Below are positions 63,038-64,000 of a DNA stretch of 64,000 nt, one piece after another. The notes under the pieces were generated by a model that did no database searches, was not told the DNA's origin, and saw only the letters and a program-made list of their open reading frames with translations. The position numbers and the translations under genes are program-made. Positions within the stretch are counted from its first letter, which is position 1; each line of letters begins with the position of its first letter. The stretch comes from Mesorhizobium sp. Root552 (GTDB lineage Bacteria; Pseudomonadota; Alphaproteobacteria; Rhizobiales; Rhizobiaceae): assembly GCF_001427285.1 (NCBI RefSeq), contig NZ_LMFV01000012.1, positions 151,469 to 215,468 of the forward strand. The letters run 5' to 3'.

Positions 63038-63748
63038 ATGTCGCGAGCGAAAAGGGGCGGTCTGACCGTCCTGCGCAAAGGCTGGCTCCGCGCCGTCGCG
63101 AAAGGTGCGGCTGTACTCGCGCTCGTTCCCGTGGTTTTGACCTTTCTGTATCTGCCGTCCTTCGTGCATCCGGTTTCAACATTCATGTTGAAGGATCTCG
63201 CGACATTCTCCGGCTACGACCGGCAATGGGTCAGCATCGATGATGTCGCCCCGGTCCTCGCCCACTCGGTCATCATGTCGGAAGATGGCCAGTTCTGCTC
63301 GCACTACGGTGTCGATCTGGGTGAATTGAAGGGAGTGGTGAGCGATGCAATGGCCGGCGAGGCAACGCGGGGCGCCTCGACCATCACCATGCAGACGGTC
63401 AAGAACCTCTATCTTTGGCAGCGGCCGTTCACCACTTTGCGCAAGGTGGTCGAGCTGCCCCTGGCGGTCTATTTCGACCTCGTCGTGCCGAAACGGCGGA
63501 TCATGGAAATCTATCTCAACATTGCCGAGTGGGGGCCGGGCATCTATGGCGTGGAGGCTGCGGCGCGGCATCATTTCGGCATTTCCGCCAGCAAGCTTTC
63601 ACGCCGGCAAGCCGCCCTTTTGGCTGTAACCTTGCCCAATCCCGCCGTGCGCAATCCCGGCAAGCCTGGCCGTGGGTTGCGGCAACTGGCAAGCATCATC
63701 GAGCGCAGGGCTGCAAGAGCCGGAGGCTATGTCGGCTGCCTCGACTAA
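63038..63748 (+). CDS. mtgA: Monofunctional peptidoglycan transglycosylase MtgA
   Basis: GT51 glycosyltransferase polymerising lipid II, with no transpeptidase domain. It has 236 residues: membrane anchor at 20-40, catalytic Glu in [13 protein letters not shown] (E82), [17 protein letters not shown], and [25 protein letters not shown]. The ATG at 63038 has GAGGG seven bases upstream; an upstream TTG at 62957 is less likely. Followed by rpmF after 235 nt. Confidence 0.93.
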   Translation: MSRAKRGGLTVLRKGWLRAVAKGAAVLALVPVVLTFLYLPSFVHPVSTFMLKDLATFSGYDRQWVSIDDVAPVLAHSVIMSEDGQFCSHYGVDLGELKGVVSDAMAGEATRGASTITMQTVKNLYLWQRPFTTLRKVVELPLAVYFDLVVPKRRIMEIYLNIAEWGPGIYGVEAAARHHFGISASKLSRRQAALLAVTLPNPAVRNPGKPGRGLRQLASIIERRAARAGGYVGCLD

Positions 63749-63920
63749 GGCGACCTCGACGTGGCCGAGATCATGAGCGATAGCGAGTTTTCCTGTCGCG
63801 TTTCGGCGGCAAGCCTTCAATCTCGTGAAAGTCAAAGCCGCCGGCGCAAAAAATCTCGCCATAGTGCTGGTCAAAGTGCCGTGGGCCGTGTATAGGCACG
63901 CCACTTTCTTCTAGAATTCG

Positions 63921-63960
63921 GCCCGCACACGGCCCTTTCACGAGGGCAATGCGGGCTTTT
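63921..63960 (+). terminator. Terminator-like hairpin in the rpmF leader
   Basis: Outer arms GCCCGCA (63921-63927) and TGCGGGC (63950-63956) enclose inner arms GCCCT (63932-63936) and AGGGC (63943-63947), directly followed by TTTT (63957-63960). It ends 23 nt before the rpmF ATG and 170 nt after mtgA. It could end mtgA transcription or attenuate rpmF. A possible promoter (TGGTCA, 17 nt, TATAGG) lies upstream near 63870-63897. Confidence 0.5.
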
Positions 63961-63983
63961 GAACAGTTAAGTGGAGCATATCC

Positions 63984-64000
63984 ATGGCCGTACCGAAACG
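63984..64000 (+). CDS. rpmF: 50S ribosomal protein L32, first codons only
   Basis: The window ends after MAVPKR, the universal L32 start, with GTGGAG before the ATG as ribosome-binding site. Only the first 17 nt are inside. Its place after mtgA is usual in Rhizobiales, which supports the call. Confidence 0.8.

Overview
The window is about 60-63% G+C and densely coded. It looks like the chromosome of an alphaproteobacterium of the order Rhizobiales, most like the Mesorhizobium/Aminobacter (Phyllobacteriaceae) group. The grounds are the gene set and order: mdh-sucC-sucD-sucA-sucB-lpdA in one direction, a Brucella Omp19-type lipoprotein, an RpoH2-type sigma factor behind an EcfG-type promoter, ccmA/B/D/G, two DUF465 (YdcH) genes, thiBPQ behind a TPP riboswitch, and mtgA followed by rpmF. 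The placement is inferred from gene content only. I see no rRNA, tRNA, insertion sequence, prophage or CRISPR array.

Layout. 246-3.9 kb (minus): a DUF1223 redox-like exported protein and acnA. 4.2-6.4 kb (plus): cytochrome c maturation genes ccmA, ccmB, ccmD and ccmG, with ccmC missing from its usual place. 6.4-11.6 kb (minus): DUF1127, YciB/IspZ, then dapF-mtaB-ftsY, and a DUF1328 peptide. 11.8-13.6 kb: Omp19-like lipoprotein and zapE. 13.7-23.4 kb: the TCA-cycle block mdh-sucCDAB-(unknown exported protein)-lpdA, ending in a strong hairpin. 23.5-25.6 kb (minus): three small membrane or exported proteins and xerC. 25.7-27.0 kb: rimM-trmD. 27.1-27.9 kb (minus): rpoH2.

28.2-30.6 kb: a polar amino-acid (cystine-type) ABC transporter. 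30.6-42.6 kb is the least explained region. It holds a class III aminotransferase, a PotABC-like transporter, its binding protein on the other strand together with a TetR regulator and a methyltransferase, and then two paralogous FAD oxidoreductases, a GcvT-fold protein and a small unknown protein, tightly coupled. Both divergent intergenic regions of this block carry a TTGAA-N6-TTCAA palindrome, so it is probably one TetR-controlled regulon for uptake and oxidation of an amine or N-methylated compound.

42.6-47.7 kb: a DMT transporter, purA, a large single-pass membrane protein and a homocysteine S-methyltransferase-family enzyme. 47.8-53.9 kb: uup and thiamine pyrophosphokinase (minus), divergent from a TPP riboswitch driving thiBPQ. 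In the riboswitch leader a 9-bp stem covers the thiB ribosome-binding site. 54.0-64.0 kb: M48 metalloprotease lipoprotein, two DUF465 genes, ispG, a lytic transglycosylase with SPOR-like tail, a methyltransferase, a hybrid sensor kinase, a farnesyl-diphosphate-synthase type enzyme, mtgA, and the first six codons of rpmF behind a terminator-like hairpin.

Most of the window is ordinary core genome. The observations most worth following are the missing ccmC, the palindrome-defined 30.6-42.6 kb regulon, the riboswitch expression platform, the EcfG promoter of rpoH2, and the hairpins between binding-protein and permease genes.
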